A stretch of DNA of 64,000 nt from Saposhnikovia divaricata (Eukaryota > Streptophyta > Magnoliopsida > Apiales > Apiaceae): NCBI GenBank assembly GCA_036435485.1, contig CM071595.1, forward strand, positions 101,362,580 to 101,426,579. Direction: 5' to 3'. Below the pieces are notes generated by a model, which ran no database searches, was not told the DNA's origin, and saw only the letters and a list, made by a program, of their open reading frames with translations. Below are positions 34,589-46,129 of the stretch, piece after piece. A program made the position numbers and the translations under genes. Position 1 is the first letter of the stretch. Each line of letters opens with the position of its first letter.

Positions 34589-35279
34589 AATAATATTATC
34601 CAAATGGACACACTCAGAATCTTAAGATAAAATAAAATTATGAATTTTTACATTAATCATATTCAATGTAGAAAACCTAATTATATATGATTTACATCAT
34701 TGACATTCACTTTTTTGTATTTCAATATAAATACACTTTTTAGTTTACATGTTAAAATATAAAATATTTTTATGCTATATCCAATGTTTTTCATCTATTT
34801 ATTTAAGATCAAATGGTTCTTATTTTCTTTATCGTATTGAGCACCATACTACCGACAACCAAAGTTTTGTACAAAATCCTACTTACACTTATTATTAAAA
34901 CTATATTCGGTTGTTAGTACAACTATGTTCAAATTATTAGAAGGTTATTTTGATAATTAAAACGAAATATACTTTCTAAATTGAATAGAATTTTCAACAT
35001 AAAAAATCGTCAATTCCTTCTCTTTTTTTTCTTGGTAGTTCTAATTGGAAAATAATTGTTAAATCATCACTAAATTAAAGATTTTTTTATTAATTTCACG
35101 TGGGCTGTGAAATCGTCAAAATCAAGTTTTAAGAATTCAAGATAAAACACATAGTAAATTAAACGTGTAAGATATTAATGTATCATTTTTTTAGCAACAA
35201 TTTGATATGTAAACTAATAAAAAATAAATATTAAAACAATTAAAATAATTATAGATATTAGAAAAGGAACCGTGCATTA

Positions 35280-36473
35280 CAGCAAAAATAATCTCAATCG
35301 TCGAATATAATATTTTTAAAAATAGACGATCAAGATTATATCACATTAAAAAGAAAATTATAATCTAAAAAGGATATAAGTAAAAAGGTTGTATTAGAAT
35401 TGAACTTTAAAAAGAAGTTATAATCTGAAAAGGATATAAAAGATTGTATTAGAACTGAATTTTACTTATTTATTTATTAATATTAAAAAAGGTTCATATT
35501 TACTATTTAGGATTTATCTCGAGATACAGAAATCAGATTTGGATGATTTTACAGTCCATGCGAAACTCATAAAATTATCTTTAATTTAGTGATAATTTAA
35601 CAATTATTATCCAAATGAAAACACTCAGAATCTCAAGAGAAAATATAATTATGAATTTTTACATTAATCATATTTAGTGTAGAATATCTACATTAATAAT
35701 CCTATTCAATACAGAAAACCTAATTATATACTCCCTCCGTCCCGGCCAAATGTTTACATTTGGTTTGGGCACGGAGACCAAGGATAGTGGGTGTAATATT
35801 GTTAAAATAAATGAAGTAGTGGTATAATAGTGTAAAGTGTTGAAAAAGTGGAGTGAAGTAGTGGATGTAATAATGTATTTTATTGTTAAAAGTTACTATT
35901 TATTTTTAGTAATGTATAGAATTGGTAGGACGTCCCAAAAAGGAAAGTGTAAAGAAATGGAAGGGACATAGGGAGTATGATTTAAATCATTGACAAACAT
36001 TTTTTCGTATTTCAATATAAATACACTTTTTTGTTTACATGTTAAAATATTAAATATTTTTTATGCTAGATCCAACATTTTTTTATCTATTTATTTTAAG
36101 ATCTAACGGTTCTAATTTATTTTATCATATTGAGGATCAGACTATCAACTACCAAAGTTTTGGACAAAATCCCTCCTACACTTTTTATTAAAACTGTATT
36201 TGGTTGTTAGTACAACTAACTTCAAATAATAATAAGGTTATTGTGATAATCAAAACAAAATATAAGTAGATTTCCGAAATAGAATAGAATTTTCAATATA
36301 TAAAATCGTCAATTTCATCTCTCTTTTGTTTCATGGTAGTTATAATTGGAGAAAATTGTTAAATCATCACTAAATTAAAGATTATTTTGTTAATTTCATG
36401 TAGGCTGTAAAATCATCCAAATCAAGTTTTAAGAATTTAAGATAAAATACATAATAAATTGAACATATAAAAT

Positions 36474-36475
<2 letters not shown>
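35280..36475. repeat. copy B of the local duplication
   Basis: Matches copy A as described there. It is uninterrupted where copy A holds the LTR element (TTTAACAATTATTATCC near 35594), but it carries the MITE 35731-35975. No coding sequence. Confidence 0.85.
35731..35975. mobile_element. Stowaway-type MITE, 245 bp
   Basis: CTCCCTCCGTCCC ... GGGACATAGGGAG flanked by TA. The empty site CCTAATTATATATGATTTA is preserved in copy A near 34677-34695. The interior is related to the MITE at 6124-6369. Confidence 0.92.

Positions 36476-36480
<5 letters not shown>

Positions 36481-36525
<45 letters not shown>
36481..36525. repeat. (TA)n microsatellite
   Basis: An uninterrupted 45-bp AT run, the left border of the first foldback element. 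Confidence 0.98.
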
Positions 36526-36527
<2 letters not shown>

Positions 36528-36887
36528 CCATTACTCCATACAGAACACCCTTATATAACAAACAATAAAGAACATCTTAGATCTAATAGATCCAATGGCC
36601 CGGCCAAGGGCACCCAATACAAAAAGTTGTTATTTTTTTACCCTCTATCCATCAAACAAAAAAATAAAAAAATTTACTGTTCACGATGACATCATGCTGA
36701 CGTCAGCAGTGACGTCATCATGAAGAGTAAAATATTTTTTATTTTTTTATTTTTTTTTGTTTGATGGATAGAGGGTAAAAAAATAATAACTTTTTGTATT
36801 GAGTGCCATGACAGAACTCTTATATTAGATTAAATATGAGGTATTCTTTATTGTTTGTTATATATTGTGTTTGTTATGGAGTGCAAC
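36526..36887. mobile_element. foldback element 1 in a (TA)n tract
   Basis: The left end CATTACTCCATA is inverted at the right as TATGGAGTGCAA. Large internal arms (ACCCTCTATCCATCAAAC / GTTTGATGGATAGAGGGT) flank a GC-richer centre with GATGACATCA and TGACGTCATCA. (TA)n lies on both sides. The short 60-codon frames here are fortuitous. Confidence 0.82.
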
Positions 36888-36910
36888 TATATATATATAT
36901 ATATATATAT

Positions 36911-37254
36911 CATTACTCCATAAAGAACACTCTTATATAAAGAACAATAAAGAACACTATGGAATCATTTATTCCAATAGATCCAATGGTCCCGCCAGGT
37001 ATACCCAATACAAAAAATTCTTATTTTTTTATCCTCTTTCCATTCAGTAAAAAAAAAATCACTGTTCACTGACGACGTCAGCAGTGACGTCATCATGAAC
37101 AGTGAATTTTTTTTTGCTGAATGGATAGAGGGTAAAAAAATAAGAACTTTTTGTATTGGGTGCCATTACGTAACTCTTAGATTAAATTAAACGTGAGTGT
37201 TATAATGGTGTTATTTATTGTTCTTCATATAAGGTGTTTTTCATGGAGTGCAAC
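36911..37254. mobile_element. foldback element 2 in a (TA)n tract
   Basis: Same family as element 1: CATTACTCCATAAAGAACAC at the left, GTTTTTCATGGAGTGCAAC at the right, and inverted arms around TGACGTCATCATGAACAGTG. (TA)n at 36888-36910 and 37255-37271. Confidence 0.82.
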
Positions 37255-37272
37255 TATATATATATATATATA

Positions 37273-38187
37273 GGGGGCTACTCCAATACAAACCTCCTTA
37301 AAATACAAACCTACAAACCAAGCATAATCTAATATTTCAAGCTAATCTAATGACCAAACTAGGGTTACCCCAATACAAAAAATGCTTAAAATAATTGGTT
37401 CTATCCAACAAAAAAAATAAAAAAAAATAAAAAATAATTCACTGTTCACGTGATGACGTGGCAGTGGATTTCACTGGTTAACGGTGCTTCGCACCTTCTT
37501 GTACGGCGCTTCGCGCCTTTATCATTCTAAAGTTGTAAGGAATGGCAATCATTGGTAAAGGCAATAGACGATTGACGGGTGTGTCGAGAGCCTTCGGCCC
37601 TCATGACTACCTAACTCATCCGTTTACTGTCTTAAATGCTTCGCATTTCCACGGCAAGTGCTCAAATACAAACCACTTTTAAAATACAAACCTACAAACC
37701 AACACTAAATTAATTATATTTCATTTATTCTAAGGTTCCCGCCAAGGGTATCTTCACAAAAAATGCTTAAAATAATTAGCTCTATCCATAAAAAAAAAAA
37801 AAAAAACTTGCCGTGGAAATGCGAAGCATTTAAGACAGTAAACGGATGAGTTAGGTAGTCATGAGGGCCGCAGGCCCTCGACACACCCGTCAATCGTCTA
37901 TTGCCTTTACCATTGATTGCCATTCCTTACAACTTTAGAATGATAAAGGCGCGAAGCGCCGTACAAGAAGGTGCGAAGCACCGTTAACCAGTGAAATCCA
38001 CTGCCACGTCATCACGTGAACAGTGAATTTTTTTATTTTTTTATTTTTTTTGTTGGATAGAGCCAATTATTTTAAGCATTTTTTGTATTGGGGTACCCCT
38101 AGTTTGGTCATTAGATTAGCTTGAAATATTAGATTATGCTTGGTTTGTAGGTTTGTATTTTAAGGAGGTTTGTATTGGAGTAGCCCC
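37273..38187. mobile_element. long foldback element 3 (915 bp) with mini-hairpin arms
   Basis: Almost the whole element is an inverted repeat: left arm about 37273-37665, right arm about 37806-38187, ends GGGGGCTACTCCAATAC and GTATTGGAGTAGCCCC. (TA)n borders both ends. The loop (37665-37805) contains a partial copy of the same outer sequence. Each arm includes about 200 bp unlike the AT-rich rest, with GCGAAGC mini-hairpins. A frame of about 40 codons read inward through both arms ends without recognisable features. Confidence 0.88.
37486..37979. repeat. array of short triloop hairpins (GCGAAGC type)
   Basis: GCTTCGC at 37486-37492, 37508-37514 and 37638-37644 in the left arm; GCGAAGC at 37821-37827, 37951-37957 and 37973-37979 in the right arm. 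Each is the core of a perfect stem such as GGTGC-GAA-GCACC, GGCGC-GAA-GCGCC and AAATGC-GAA-GCATTT. A fourth stem (AGGGCC-GCA-GGCCCT, 37864-37879) sits between them. Confidence 0.95.
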
Positions 38188-38739
38188 TATATATATATAT
38201 ACGTGGGATAGATCAAAAGAGAACCCATTTTCAAAGAGAACCCAGAAACCTTTCAAGGACCATTGATAAAATCATAATCCAACGATCCTTATTATACTTG
38301 CATTTACATCAGTTTTGTACTAGAAGGATAGTTGTGTAATTGCAACACTTCCTGTTTTGGACAAATCAAACAATTATGTTAACTTACCATATTTTTAGCG
38401 ATGCAATTATCCCGATCTATCCCAACAAACACTTACCGTTTTATTTTGAAAACCTACCATATCAGTTACAAATTATAACCCAAGCAATATTTAAATGTAT
38501 ACCTTCCTTCCTTTTGTTACTCGTACTTTACAAAAACGATGGAAACACACATCTTAGTTATGCATAACATTATTTAAGATTTGATCAATCATAACTGTAA
38601 AATATTTTATTTTTGTGTTGCTAGAACATATTAAAGAATCTTTTATTAGGTGTTCACTGAAAATTATTTAAATCATACAAATAAGTCATTTTTAATTAAT
38701 TTTTCAACAAAATTTATTTTAAATAAATAAAAAATGCTT

Positions 38740-41070
38740 AATTGTTCAACAAAAAATACTTAAAAATGAATAAAGAAACGTGTTTTTTTTTAAGGATTCT
38801 CTTAAGTGTTTCATTTAAAAAATTATAATGTTCTTTTAAGTGTTCTTTCTGAAAATTTTTTATTTTAAATAATCTTTTAAATGTTCTTTTTAAGTATTCT
38901 CTTAAGTGTTCTTTTAAGTGTTCCATTGAATAAAGAAAAGTATTTTTTTGATTTTGAATTTTATAAAAAATTAATAAAAATACTAATAATGTGTTTTTTT
39001 AATTATTCTATGATAAACTAAAAACACTTCAAATTGAATTAAAATATTGACAAGTTCTTTTAAATATTCTAGTAATAATACAAAAAACGTAATAAATGAA
39101 ATTAACATAATTTTTCAATAACTGTTCTTTAAAAAGTTATTTAACTTAAAAGATAATTAAAGTGTTTCTATAATAAAATAAATTTTTTTCTATAATTTTG
39201 AATTCTATTAAAAAAGCTAATAAAATGTTCTTTAATTTAAAATTTTAATGTTTTTTTAATTGTTCTTTCTGAAAAAATTTAATTTTAGATATTCTGTTAA
39301 ATGCTCTTTTAAATGTTCTTTTAAGTTTTCTTTTAACAGTTCTTTTAAGTGTTCCATATGATTTAGTTTTTTTTATAAAAAAATTAACTAAAATACTAAA
39401 AAGTGTTTCCAAAATGTAATTATATGTTTTTTTCAATAATTTTGAATTCTAATAAAAAAATTAAGTAATTATTCTTTAATTTAAAAATGATAATGTTCTT
39501 TTAAGTGTTCTTTCTGAAAAAATTTAATTTTAAATATTCTTTTAAATGCTATTTTAATTTTTCTTTTAAATATTTTCATAAGTGTTCTCGTGTTCTCTTA
39601 AGTGTTCCATATAATTTTAATGATTTTGATTTTTTATAAAAAAAATTACTTGAAGTACTAATAACGTTTTCTTTTAAATGTTCTATGAAAACTAAAAGCA
39701 CTTTAAATTTAATTAAAATATTAATGAGATTCTCTTAAGTATTTTTTTTAGTGTTCCCTTAAATAAAGAAACATGTTTTTTTGATGATTTTGAACTTTTA
39801 TAAAGAAATTTAATTGAAATACTAATAACGTGTTCTATGATAAACTAAAAAAATACTTCAAATTTTATTAAAATATTAATAAGTGTTCTTTTAAATATTC
39901 CAATAAAATAAATACAAAAAACATAATAAAGTAAAATAACATTATTTTTCAATAAGTGTTCATAAAAAAGGTAATCTATACTATCTATACTTCTATACTA
40001 TATTATAATAAGTGAAATGAGGTAAATTTGTAGTTTGATTAACTCCTTTTTTGGTTATCCCCATTTTTTGTTATCACTCATTCTCAATCATCAACTCAAA
40101 TAGATTACGACAGTTAGATATAACAATATTAAAAGTTGTTATATACAGAGGTCCAAGGTTCGATTCCCGCCAACAACATATTAATTCATATTTAATACTA
40201 AAAATTATTATATACAAAGATGTAAGGTTCGAATATTCCAATAACATATTAAAAGTAATAATTATAATATTATATTACACTATAAAAAATTATAAAAAAT
40301 TAAAAGTGATCCGTGCTTTGCAACGGTTATAAGCTAGTAAATAATAATACAATTAAAGAGTTTCTGAAATATCTTAAAAAAAGTGTTTCCAAAGTATATT
40401 AAATTGTTTTTTCTATAATTTTGAATTCTAATAAAAAATTAATAACGTTTTCTTTATTTCAAAAAATTATAAGGTTCTTTTAGGTGTTCATTCTGAAAAA
40501 ATGTAATTTTAAAATTTTCTTTTAAATGTTCTTTTCAGTGTTCTTTTAAGTATTCTCTTTAAGTGTTCTTTCGTTCTCTTAAGTGTTCCATATGATTTTG
40601 AAGATTTTGATTTTTTATAAAAAATTAAATTGAAATACTAGTAAGGTCTTCTTTTAAATATTCTATGAAAAACTAAAAGCACTTCAAATTTAATTAAAAT
40701 ATTAATAAGGTTCTCTTAAGTGTTTTTTAAGTGTTCCATAAAACAAAGAAACATGTTTTTTTGATGATTGTGAACTTTTTGGAAAACTTTAATTGAAATA
40801 TTAATACCGTGTTCTTTTAAGTGTTCTATGAAAAACTTAAAAATACTTCAAATTTAATTAAAATACTGATAAGCATTCTTTTAAATATTCTAATAAATTA
40901 AATAAAAAAACATAATAAATGAAAATAACATAATTTGCAATAAGTGTTCTTTAAAAAGATAATAAACTAATAAGACAATTTAAAGAATTATAAAGTTCTT
41001 TTAAATCTTCCTTCTAACAAATGTTAATTTTAAATATTTCTTTAAATGTTTGCTTAAGTGTTCTATTATA
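38740..41070. repeat. degenerate T-rich repeat region (TTCTTTTAAGTGTTC words)
   Basis: The words TTCTTTTAAGTGTTC, TTCTTTCTGAAAAAATTTAATTT and CTAATAATGTGTTCTTTTAAA recur in the same order at about 38790, 39240, 39490, 40460 and 40990, giving irregular repeats of roughly 250-600 bp. It looks satellite-like and decayed. Short ORFs in it are not genes. Confidence 0.75.
39975..40337 (+). mobile_element. non-autonomous Helitron, about 363 bp
   Basis: Starts TC after an A and ends CTAG before a T (A-to-T insertion rule). A short hairpin CCGT-GCTTTGCA-ACGG lies about 10 bp before the end; CCGTGCTTTGCA...CTAG is the familiar plant Helitron 3' end. The exact 5' base is uncertain because TCTATACT repeats there. 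It interrupts the T-rich repeat. Confidence 0.8.
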
Positions 41071-41392
41071 TTCTTGCTTCTAGTAATCGTTTTAGGATAT
41101 ATATCACATTAACGGGTTAGTTTACTTTCTTTGATTAATATTAAAATAATCTTGTGATAAGGCTATGTATCCACATTGATTTACTTTTCTAAAATAAAAA
41201 GATTCATTAATATTCTATCCCTAAAATTACGTGGAATGTATATATATGATACAAATGAGATATTACATATGCACTTAAACTTTAAAGTAATCACAAATTT
41301 GCCATTTGTATTTATTTATTCAATTATATTATAATCAACGGTTAAGATGATGATCCTTAAGTTTTCTATCTAAAAGATTTTCTCTAGATCAC

Positions 41393-41395
<3 letters not shown>

Positions 41396-41485
<90 letters not shown>
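41396..41485. repeat. (TA)n microsatellite
   Basis: About 90 bp of uninterrupted AT dinucleotides. Confidence 0.98.
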
Positions 41486-41486
<1 letters not shown>

Positions 41487-41744
41487 TCCTTCTGTCCAAT
41501 TCATTTCTATACACTTACTATTTTGGGGTGTCCCATCATTTCTATACATTTCAAAATAGTAAAGTTTTAATAATAAAAAATACTATTACATCCACTAACT
41601 TTCCACCACTATCTCAAATCTATTATTAAATATTGATAGGTCCCACCACTTTACCCACTTTTCATCTAACTTTACTCATTTTTTATACATTTTCTTGGTC
41701 TCCGTGTCCAAACCCAGCGTATATAAATCACCGGGACGGAGGGA

Positions 41745-41745
<1 letters not shown>
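41486..41745. mobile_element. Stowaway-type MITE inside a (TA)n tract
   Basis: CTCCTTCTGTCC ... GGGACGGAGGGAG, with (TA)n on both sides. The insertion appears to have split one long microsatellite (41396-41485 and 41746-41827). Interior words (CTTGGTCTCCGTGTCC) match the related MITEs in inverse orientation. Confidence 0.88.

Positions 41746-41827
<82 letters not shown>
41746..41827. repeat. (TA)n microsatellite
   Basis: About 82 bp of AT dinucleotides, ending at the left border of the Mutator-like element. Frames of Tyr-Ile repeats read from it are artefacts. Confidence 0.98.
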
Positions 41828-41828
<1 letters not shown>

Positions 41829-41897
41829 CGGCTAGGTCCACAACCACCGCTGGTTAGTGTAACCACCAGTACTGCCGCAACTCTTCATTGCTGCAGC

Positions 41898-41963
41898 ACT
41901 GCCGCAATCCTTCAATGCGGCAGTAGTAAAAATATCACTGTCGCAACCCTTCGATGCGGCAGT
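41898..41963. repeat. two ACTGCCGCA...TGCGGCAGT hairpins
   Basis: 27-bp hairpins at 41898-41924 (perfect 9-bp arms) and 41937-41963 (one mismatch). First members of the hairpin family of the Mutator-like element. Confidence 0.95.
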
Positions 41964-42000
41964 ATTTTTTAATAAGTTTTAAAAAACATAGCATAAGTTT

Positions 42001-42494
42001 GGATTCGAACTCCTGACCTTTTACAAATTCTATAAAACTCTTGCCACTACACCAACTTGTACTCTGGAAATTTAAACAAAATTATCTTATATATTATTTA
42101 GTATTATCTTGGTGATATATATTTATTTATAAAATTAATAAAAAATAGTAAATTAAAACCATTCGTTTGGATTCGAACTCATGACCTTTTCCAAATGAAA
42201 CAAACATTTTGCTGCACCACCAATTTGTACTCTTTCAAGTTTAACCAACATTATCTTACATATTATTTAAAATCATTATTTGATATATATTTATTTATAA
42301 AATTAATAAAAAATAGTAAATTAAAACCATTTGTTTGGATTCGAACTCTTGACCTTTTGCAAATGAAACAAATATTTTTCCGCACCACCAACTTGTACTC
42401 TTACAAAGTTTAAGCAACATTATCTTACATATTATTTTACATTATTGTAATTTGATATATATTTATAAAATTAATAAAAAATAGTAAATTAATA
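42001..42494 (-). repeat. three tandem 168-bp units with a tRNA-like part
   Basis: GGATTCGAACTC starts at 42001, 42169 and 42337, an exact 168-bp period. On the minus strand each unit holds a tRNA-like A box (TTGGTGTAGTGGC in copy 1) and B box (GAGTTCGAATCC) about 40 bp apart. It resembles a tRNA-derived SINE head or tRNA pseudogene rather than a tRNA gene, since no cloverleaf closes. The rest of the unit is AT-rich. Confidence 0.85.
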
Positions 42495-42970
42495 GGTAAT
42501 AACATATAAAAATGTGTATAGACGAGTTAATGAACATGAGAATGACTTCCAATCATGACACATTTAAATTATTAAATAATTAATTTTTAAAACATATTTA
42601 GGAAAAAAATGTTATGTAAACTCAAAATTTACAAATAATGATAATATATATTATTATATTCTTAAAAATGAAAAAAATAGCATAAAACAGTAATGTAAGT
42701 TAAAATGAATGAAAGCGTTAAGAAAAAATTTATATTGAATATTTTACATAGAAACAATAACAAAAAATGTTACCATACTGATTTATGTTTCAACAGTTAT
42801 CTAAGATTGAGATGTACATGTCAATCCATCATTATTTAAACTACATAACATGCAAAAAGTATCCATAATACATTATTAAAGATACTTTAAAGTTAAAATT
42901 AATATATTTTATTATTTGGATGCATATTTGATTATTTAAAAATAAAACAAAAAAAAAAGAAAAAAATCTT
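42495..42970. other. AT-rich non-coding part of the Mutator-like element
   Basis: No ORF, hairpin or clear repeat that I can support. Confidence 0.5.
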
Positions 42971-42975
42971 AAATT

Positions 42976-43153
42976 ACTGCCGCAGTGAGCCATTGCGGTA
43001 GATTTTACTGCCGCAATGTTTAGTTGTGGCTCAGAAAATTTTTTTGGCATTAATTATGGTTGGTGGCTGGTAATAAATGAACCACCTGCAGCATTGTTTC
43101 CTTGCGGCAGTTCGCATTTAAGGCTTCCTGCCGCAATGAAACAATGCGGCAGG
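42976..43153. repeat. three hairpins upstream of the transposase
   Basis: ACTGCCGCAGTGAG...TTGCGGTAG at 42976-43001, CTGCAGCATTG...TTGCGGCAG at 43085-43110, and a perfect CCTGCCGCA...TGCGGCAGG at 43127-43153. They lie 140-320 bp before the transposase ATG, where transposase or host-factor sites would be expected. Confidence 0.9.
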
Positions 43154-43292
43154 CGTGGAATCTGCCTCCTTTAAGGTTACAGAATTTGTCTTCTTCTTCA
43201 ATTTCCTTTTTTCAAACAGCAGAAAACACCAACGAATTTCAAGGGTTTGGAGCTCAAAAATTCATCCAAAATTAAGGTTAGTGCTCTATTCA

Positions 43293-45864
43293 ATGGCTTC
43301 ATTTTTATTTAGCTCTTCTAGTTCATCTAGTGAACGTAATGGTGATGATTATGTTACGCCGCCTGTTAAAAAAATCATGTTTCTCGTAAATTATTCGTTG
43401 ATGATGTAGATATTGATAATTATTATAGTAGTGTTCATAAACGTAGAGGGAATTACAATGTTCGTAAAGATAAAATGAATGTTGATGATGTTGGTGGGGA
43501 AAAAAATGATGGTGGAAAGGGTAAAAACAAAATAATTATTAGTGATGGTGATGATGAGAAATTTGGGATGGGAAAAAATGATGATGAAGGAGATGAGGAT
43601 ATTAGGATGGGAAAAATTGATGATTATGAGGATGTTAGGATGGGAAAAAATGATGATAATGAGGATGTTAGGATGGGAAAAAATGATAATGATGAGGATA
43701 TTGGAAATGAAAATTGTGATTTTACATTTGCGGATGTTAATAAGGTTGTGCCTTGTGTTGGAATGATTTTCGATACATTAGATGAGGCGGAAAGTTTTTA
43801 TAGAAATTATGGTCGAAATGTCGGATTCGAGATAATAATTAGGAATACTCATAAACATCAACGGAGTCATGATCCATCATCCCGTTTGTTTATTTGTAAG
43901 CAGGGTGGAAGAGTAGCACCGGAATCGGATTATCGTGATAAAGGAAAACGACGCATTAGGGATGTAGATCCACAAACGAATTGTCGTGCTCGAATGTACG
44001 TATGTCACCTAGTGAATGTAAACAAATGGAAGGTAACTTTGGTTGATTTGAAACAAAATCATGCCATGGTAACACCGGATAAGAGACAATTTTTTCAAAC
44101 ATCGCGCAACATCGATCCGATCATTGATTGAGTTGTTTAACAAATCGGGGATCGAGACGAGTAAAGTGATGAAATATCTTGGTGAGACATGTGGAGGCAT
44201 TGAAAATTTAGGGTTTTATAATCAAGATGTACGCAATGTCATACGGGATATTCGGCACCGAGTGTTTGATTCCGGTGATGCGGAGTGTGGCTTGGTCGTG
44301 TTACGAAAGTTACAACAAGAGAATGCGTTTGGTCATTTCTTCTATCGAGTGGATGTGGATAACGAGAATCGCGTTAAAGGTTTGGTGTGGGTTGATCCTC
44401 GATGCATGAACGCTTACAAGAATTTTGGTGATGTGATGACGTTCAACTCAACTTATCCAACGAATAGGTATTGTATGCCTTTCATACCTATTACGGGGGT
44501 GAACCACCATTACCAAAATATTTTGTTTGGATTTGCACTCATGAGAGATGAGACCGAGACTTCTTATCAATGGGTTTTAGAAACTTGGTTGGAAGCCGTT
44601 GACAACAAACCTCCCACTACAATAATTACCGATCAAGACATTGCTTTGGGAAATGCTATTGCCACGGTTATGCCCGAAACAAAACACTTATATTGTACAT
44701 GGCATATAAGTAGTAAATTTCCCGAGAAGTTATCTAGTTTGTACACCAAATATCCGGAATTCAAAACGGATTTTAATGCATGTGTGCACAAGTCGTTGTC
44801 ACCCACGGAATTTTAAGGTAGATGGGAGGAATTGGTCGAGAAGTACAAACTTGAGGATCATGTTTGGTTAAATGAAATGTATCGTATTAGACATCAATGG
44901 ATTGGTGCTTACACAAAGTCGCATTTTGCCGCCGGTATGACCACTACCTCTATAAGCGAATCAATGAATGCATTTTTTGATGATTATGTGCAAGCATCTA
45001 CCGGTTTGAAAGAATTCATTGAGAATTCCCAAAAGGCTTTGGAGGCACAATATCTTAGGGAGGTTAAAATTGACTACGAGAGCGAAGAAAGGGAAAGAAG
45101 ACTAGTATTGCAATCATCCTTGGAAATTAATGCATCCGAAATTTACACGAAAGAGATGTTTAGGCGTTTTCAAAAGGAGCTTCTGAAAAGTACATCTTAT
45201 GTCGTGACGAAAGCTAAAGGTGGATGTCATTTATTTAAAATGTACTTGGTTGAGAAGTCTACCTTGCCGGAGGATCGCAGAAGAGGCTATCGGTTGACGG
45301 CCCATATTGATGGAAAGATTGAATGTGTTTGTAGGCAATTTGAACATTCCGGGATGATTTATAAACACATGATCCGTTACCTAGACAAGAAACAAAAAAT
45401 ACGTATTCCGAATGATTACATCATGTTTAGGTGGACAAAAAATGGCAACAAAATTGCCGGACCTCTACCTTATACCCCTCCCGTTCTTGGTAATGTTGGT
45501 GAATCACAAGCATCAAGGTATAGTGCATTGTGCAAAGCATTTCAAAATTTAGGCGCTGTTGGTAGTTGTTCCGTCCCACGTTTCAATTACGTGATGAACT
45601 TGATTGAGCGAGAGAGGTGTCACATGGAAAATGCTTTTCCACAAGAAGATAAGACCGAAAAAAATGAACTAGTCGTTTCCTCAAGAAGATTGGGATCATG
45701 ATCCGATATTCGATCCTCCAATGTCACAAACTAAGGGACGAAAGAAAGCGGCAAGATATAAAAGTGGTATTGAAACGTCAACTTCAACAACCAAGCAACG
45801 AAAGTGTGGAAAATGTGGGTTGGTAGGAGCAAACCATGATAGAAGAAATTGTCCTGGCAGATAG
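43293..45864 (+). pseudogene. FAR1-type Mutator-like transposase, decayed
   Basis: Starts MASFLFSSSSSSSERNGDD, then an acidic stretch with DVRMGKNDDNE repeats. A FAR1 DNA-binding domain follows (AESFYRNYGRNVGFEI ... NCRARM, about 43785-44000). The MULE transposase core (PF10551 type) has MTFNSTYPTNRYCMPF and IITDQDIALGNAI. A SWIM-type zinc finger (ECVCRQFEHSGMIYKHMI) has Tyr where the third Cys is expected. A final CCHC knuckle (CGKCGLVGANHDRRNC) ends at TAG 45862-45864. Lesions: frameshift at an A-run near 43368, frameshift near 44105, TAA at 44814-44816, frameshift near 45680. The family cuts and pastes Mutator-like elements in the nucleus. This copy is dead. Confidence 0.9.
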
Positions 45865-46129
45865 TTTCAATTGTATTCTGTAATATTTGAAACTATTTTT
45901 ATTAATTATAATCTTAATTTTCAATGTAAGGTATTAAAATGCAATCCGTGCATTTGTACTAGTAATAATAATTTAAACAAATGAATAAATTAGGTTAATT
46001 GAATAATTTTTACTATTTATTAAAATATTGGATCCATAATTTCATTAAAAATGAATTATATGATATGATAAAAAATATGACAAAAAAAAATTGTGAAAAA
46101 AATAAAATGAGAACAGAGCAGAACAGGGG
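45865..46129. other. non-coding, shares sequence with the 1.28-kb duplication
   Basis: 46010-46100 matches the end of each 1.28-kb unit (TTAAAAATGAATTATATGATATGAT), so a piece of that unit existed here before the duplication. Confidence 0.6.

Larger units (their letters stand above)
31080..35275. repeat. copy A of a local duplication, split by a 3.2-kb insertion
   Basis: 31080-31391 plus 34589-35275 match 35280-36475 (copy B) in order: CGTCGAATATAATA, AGACGATCAAGATTATATCA, ATTATCCAAATG, ACACTCAGAATCT, CAACCAAAGTTTT. Copy A carries the non-coding LTR element; copy B carries a MITE instead. Each copy therefore shows the other's empty site. Confidence 0.85.
38202..41395. mobile_element. possible 3.2-kb non-coding TIR element between (TA)n tracts
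   Basis: The left end (GGGATAGATCAAAAGAGAAC) and right end (TTTTCTCTAGATCACTAC) are imperfectly inverted, and both abut (TA)n. The interior is almost entirely T-rich repeat plus one Helitron. No transposase. The ends are weak, so the claim is tentative. Confidence 0.45.

Noticed and set aside
37714..37923. 69-codon frame in the right arm of foldback 3, also readable in the left arm
   Set aside because: It is open in both arms only because they are inverted copies. I recognise no protein, so I leave it as part of the arm, though the block deserves a database search.
41633..41866. Tyr-Ile repeat proteins on both strands
   Set aside because: They are translations of the (TA)n microsatellite.
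42001..42060. A functional tRNA gene on the minus strand
   Set aside because: A and B boxes are present but I cannot fold acceptor, anticodon and T stems into a cloverleaf.
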